Assembly (NCBI GenBank): GCA_030619215.1
Contig: JAUXBV010000161.1
Span: 1-7,347, forward strand
Source of the DNA: Fibrobacterota bacterium
GTDB taxonomy: Bacteria > Fibrobacterota > Chitinivibrionia > Chitinivibrionales > JANQEN01
DNA: 7,347 nt
Reading direction: 5' to 3'
This document shows positions 5,377 through 7,347 of the stretch, piece by piece. Positions within the stretch are counted from its first letter, which is position 1. Each line of letters begins with the position of its first letter. The notes beneath the pieces were generated by a model that was not told the DNA's origin, searched no databases, and was given only the letters and a program-made list of their open reading frames with translations. Both the position numbers and the translations under genes were made by a program.

Positions 5377-6060
5377 TTATATTTTCCGCTTTGTATAAAA
5401 ATGCAGTATAATTCCAACACCGGCACCTGAATAATTGGGCATGATGTTTTCCTCTTTACCCCCGATAGGCCTTTTATCAGGGATATAACCTTTTTGAACA
5501 ATAAAAAACTTGAGAGAAACCGGCTTTGCCAGCCTGAGGCACAAATCCCCCTTTGCCTGAAGCCCGGGCCTGATGCTGTGAAGATAGACAGGATTATCCC
5601 CTTCGGAATTCCGTTTTAGAATATGATACGCACCAAGTATCGATGCAGTGAACCTGAAACTTGCCGGTGCGCTATATACTTTACTCTTCGGAATCCTGAA
5701 CAGGGTAATACCTAAGGGGGCCCAGTCTATATAGGCATCCCATTCATGCCTCTCCTGATTGATAGAAAATGCAAATGTGTTGGGTATCAACATGTGGCCA
5801 ATATAAATTTCATCGCCAACGAATTTTTTATACTTTCCGGGTATTTTGTGTTTAATATCTGATTTTTTAATAAGTGCTTTTACATCAAAGTCGATTAACA
5901 CACTAAAAGGAAATATCTCTGAAATATAAGTCCACGGATATGCTGCGCCACCGGCAAGATGCAGATCAAGGCGTATCGGCACTTCAGAAGCTTTACAAAT
6001 CCCATTTTCAGTGAATATGAACATTAAAAATAACAGTATGAAGATTTTCTTTTTCTCCAT
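5377..6060 (-). CDS. Exported beta-rich protein, possibly outer membrane, unknown
   Basis: A 227-residue protein I cannot assign to a named family. It begins with a classical signal peptide: basic M-E-K-K-K, a hydrophobic core at about 6-17, and a likely cleavage near C22-K-A-S25. The cysteine is not in a proper lipobox (N-G-I-C), so a lipoprotein is unlikely. The mature part alternates short hydrophobic, aromatic-rich strands with turns (for example 105-122, 133-147, 166-190), and ends with a glycine-rich strand G-A-G-V-G-I-I-L-H-F-Y at 212-222 and a basic tail. This resembles a small outer-membrane beta barrel or a periplasmic beta protein; terminal-strand rules are only partly met because the last residues are K-R-K-I. 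AGAGGA, 3 nt before the ATG, supports the start. It is transcribed away from the symporter gene. Confidence 0.65.
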   Translation of the reverse strand: MEKKKIFILLFLMFIFTENGICKASEVPIRLDLHLAGGAAYPWTYISEIFPFSVLIDFDVKALIKKSDIKHKIPGKYKKFVGDEIYIGHMLIPNTFAFSINQERHEWDAYIDWAPLGITLFRIPKSKVYSAPASFRFTASILGAYHILKRNSEGDNPVYLHSIRPGLQAKGDLCLRLAKPVSLKFFIVQKGYIPDKRPIGGKEENIMPNYSGAGVGIILHFYTKRKI

Positions 6061-6077
6061 TATTCCTCTTTGTAGTT

Positions 6078-6162
6078 ACTAATTAGCATGACCGGGAACA
6101 CATCATTTTGTCATTTCGACCGAAGGGACAGTTTTACCTAGTTTTCGGACAGACACTAATTA
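6078..6162. repeat. Dispersed-repeat-like segment within an 8-bp direct repeat
   Basis: ACTAATTA occurs at 6078-6085 and 6155-6162, like a target-site duplication. Immediately inside, GCATGACCGGGAAC (6086-6099) and the complement of GTTTTCGGACAGAC (6141-6154) agree at 9 of 14 positions, a weak terminal inverted repeat. In between lies GTCATTTCGACCGAAGGGA (6110-6128), which I recall as the opening of a very common intergenic repeat in several bacterial phyla. The interpretation as a tiny mobile element is tentative. Confidence 0.35.
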
Positions 6163-6306
6163 ACGCCTGAAAAAAAATATTATAATTGTCAGAGTAAAAA
6201 CCTGTTGTTAATATAATACTTTAATTCTAACTATATGTAAATCACATTCTTACATATTCACCGATTTAATTAGCAATACTCAAATAGTAATTACTTAAGG
6301 AAAAAC

Positions 6307-6335
6307 TTGACAATACTTTGTGCGCTTTGTATTTG
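6307..6335 (+). promoter_or_regulatory. Sigma-70-type promoter for the symporter gene
   Basis: A perfect -35 hexamer TTGACA (6307-6312) is followed after exactly 17 nt by TATTTG (6330-6335), a weak -10. The start codon is about 60 nt further on. A second possible -10, TATTAT at 6354-6359, lies downstream. The perfect -35 makes this the best promoter call in the window. Confidence 0.45.
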
Positions 6336-6397
6336 AGAATAATGTTATTTTCATATTATGAAAAAAAATAAAAATCTAACTATAGGAAGGCGGGGAG

Positions 6398-7347
6398 ATG
6401 AAATTTTTAAAGAAGCTCAAGCTATGGCATAGAATCATTATTGGAATGGTTTTAGGAATAATGGTCGGGCTTATCTTCGGGGAGAACGCCACACTCCTGA
6501 AACCTCTCGGTACTATATTTATCAACCTGATAAAAATGCTTATTGTTCCTCTAATTTTTGTCTCTCTTGTTGTCGGTGTAATGAGCATGGGTAATGACCT
6601 AAAAAAAATGGGGATTATCGGGGCTAAGACCTTGGGCCTATACCTGCTTACGACAACAATAGCGGTGACTATCGGTTTAATTTTTGGCACCATTCTTCAA
6701 CCCGGGAAAAGTGTCGATATCAGTTCTGCCGGAGAAGTACAAACGGGTCAATTCCCGGGCTTTATCGAAACAATAGTTAATCTGGTGCCTAAAAACCCCG
6801 TCAGTTCCCTTGCCGAGGGTAATGTTTTACAAATAATCGTATTTGCCATCCTGATAGGTGTTGCCATTTCATTGACAGGAGAAAAGGGGAAACCCGTGGC
6901 AAACCTCTTCGATTCAATGGCCAATGTCGTTTACAAATTAACCGCGATGATCATGCAGGTCGCGCCAATCGGAGTATTCGGACTAATGGCATGGGTTGTC
7001 GGACAATACGGTATGGGTATGATGCGGCCGCTATTAATGGTAATTGTCGGGGTATATCTGGCCTGTATTGTTCATATAGGAATAGTTATCCTCGGATCGG
7101 TAAAACTACTTGGGAAACTCAGCCCCATTAAGTTCCTGAAAGGGATCATATCTCCCTTTACTTTTGCATTTGTCAGTACCAGCAGCTCAGGAACTTTACC
7201 GTTAAGTATTGCTGCTGCTCAGGAAAATCTCGGTGTTTCAAGAAAGATATCAAGTTTTGTACTTCCCCTGGGCGCTACAATCAATATGGATGGGACAGCA
7301 ATATATCAGGGTGCTACTGCTCTATTTGTTGCACAGGCATATGGTAT
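6398..7347 (+). CDS. Dicarboxylate/amino acid:cation symporter (DAACS), 3' truncated by window
   Basis: The reading frame runs open for 316 codons to the window edge, so the C-terminus is missing (family proteins are about 400-450 residues). It is a multi-helix inner-membrane carrier that brings in glutamate, aspartate or C4-dicarboxylates with Na+ or H+ (GltP/GltT/DctA group). Diagnostic motifs are present: K-M-L-I-V-P-L-I-F at 46-54 in the early helices, the re-entrant loop serine motif S-S-S-G-T-L-P at 262-268, and L-P-L-G-A-T-I-N-M-D-G-T-A at 289-301 with N-M-D-G-T for cation and substrate binding. The substrate-deciding residues in the last helix lie outside the window, so glutamate versus dicarboxylate cannot be chosen. 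AGGAAGG, 7 nt before the ATG, fixes the start. The gene is divergent from all others here. Confidence 0.93.
   Translation, partial: MKFLKKLKLWHRIIIGMVLGIMVGLIFGENATLLKPLGTIFINLIKMLIVPLIFVSLVVGVMSMGNDLKKMGIIGAKTLGLYLLTTTIAVTIGLIFGTILQPGKSVDISSAGEVQTGQFPGFIETIVNLVPKNPVSSLAEGNVLQIIVFAILIGVAISLTGEKGKPVANLFDSMANVVYKLTAMIMQVAPIGVFGLMAWVVGQYGMGMMRPLLMVIVGVYLACIVHIGIVILGSVKLLGKLSPIKFLKGIISPFTFAFVSTSSSGTLPLSIAAAQENLGVSRKISSFVLPLGATINMDGTAIYQGATALFVAQAYG

Larger units (their letters stand above)
6061..6397. other. Divergent intergenic region, 337 bp
   Basis: This AT-rich spacer separates the exported-protein gene (minus) from the symporter gene (plus) and must hold the control regions of both. Near the minus gene it contains a dispersed-repeat-like segment (6078-6162). 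In the middle is a minus-strand TATAAT (6179-6184) about 120 nt before the exported-protein start, without a good -35. Near the plus gene are two candidate promoters (6307-6335, and TATTAT at 6354-6359 with TTTGAG 16 nt upstream). No coding sequence was seen. Confidence 0.5.

Noticed and set aside
5319..5501. Small minus-strand frame overlapping the end of the exported-protein gene
   Set aside because: It overlaps a better-supported gene in another frame, has a lysine-rich low-complexity tail and no ribosome site that I could see.
6376..6693. Open minus-strand frame at the start of the symporter
   Set aside because: The plus-strand symporter frame has a good ribosome site and conserved motifs further on; the antisense frame is low complexity (I/P/R rich).

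Overview
The window looks like a stretch of chromosome from an uncultured or poorly studied bacterium with a Gram-negative type envelope. The evidence is a secreted, beta-rich protein of outer-membrane style, a stand-alone HATPase/cyclic-nucleotide regulator, moderately AT-rich coding DNA (about 40% G+C by eye), very AT-rich spacers, and many small palindromic elements between genes. A Desulfobacterota- or Omnitrophota-like origin fits my recollection of similar proteins, but nothing here proves it. No phage, plasmid, CRISPR, rRNA or tRNA signature was seen.

Layout. Seven genes lie on the minus strand, so they read from high to low coordinates, and one partial gene lies on the plus strand at the right edge. 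In transcription order the minus genes are: an unknown exported protein (6060-5377); a three-part regulator made of a receiver-like region, an RsbW/SpoIIAB-type HATPase and a cNMP-binding domain (5095-3821); a small two-helix membrane protein (3667-3287); an M42 metallo-aminopeptidase 19 bp behind it (3267-2176); a saccharopine dehydrogenase-family oxidoreductase (1942-803); an MTH1187-type thiamine-binding protein (704-402); and a tiny PLDc_N-like membrane protein (261-7). The divergent plus-strand gene (6398 to the edge) is a dicarboxylate/amino-acid:cation symporter of the DAACS family with diagnostic motifs intact.

How the genes may work together. Only the membrane protein/peptidase pair is spaced like a tight operon. 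The oxidoreductase and the thiamine-binding protein (98 bp apart) may be cotranscribed. Peptide breakdown (M42), an amino-acid dehydrogenase-like enzyme and an anionic amino-acid/dicarboxylate importer fit loosely with amino-acid metabolism, but this is inference from neighbourhood only. The regulator has no recognisable partner in the window (no STAS protein, sigma factor or PP2C phosphatase).

The most unusual content is between the genes: a long imperfect inverted repeat (5132-5252) in the leader of the regulator gene, two separate 74-bp inverted-repeat elements (1997-2070 and 3728-3801), short hairpins sharing a TTATCC...GGGTTA frame (3803-3824 and 5251-5310), a GTCATTTCGACCGAAGGGA-type dispersed repeat inside an 8-bp direct repeat (6078-6162), and two palindromes sharing the core TTTAGTAAA just upstream of two start codons. 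I do not see a clearly new multi-gene system. The regulator architecture and the palindromic elements are the best candidates for follow-up.
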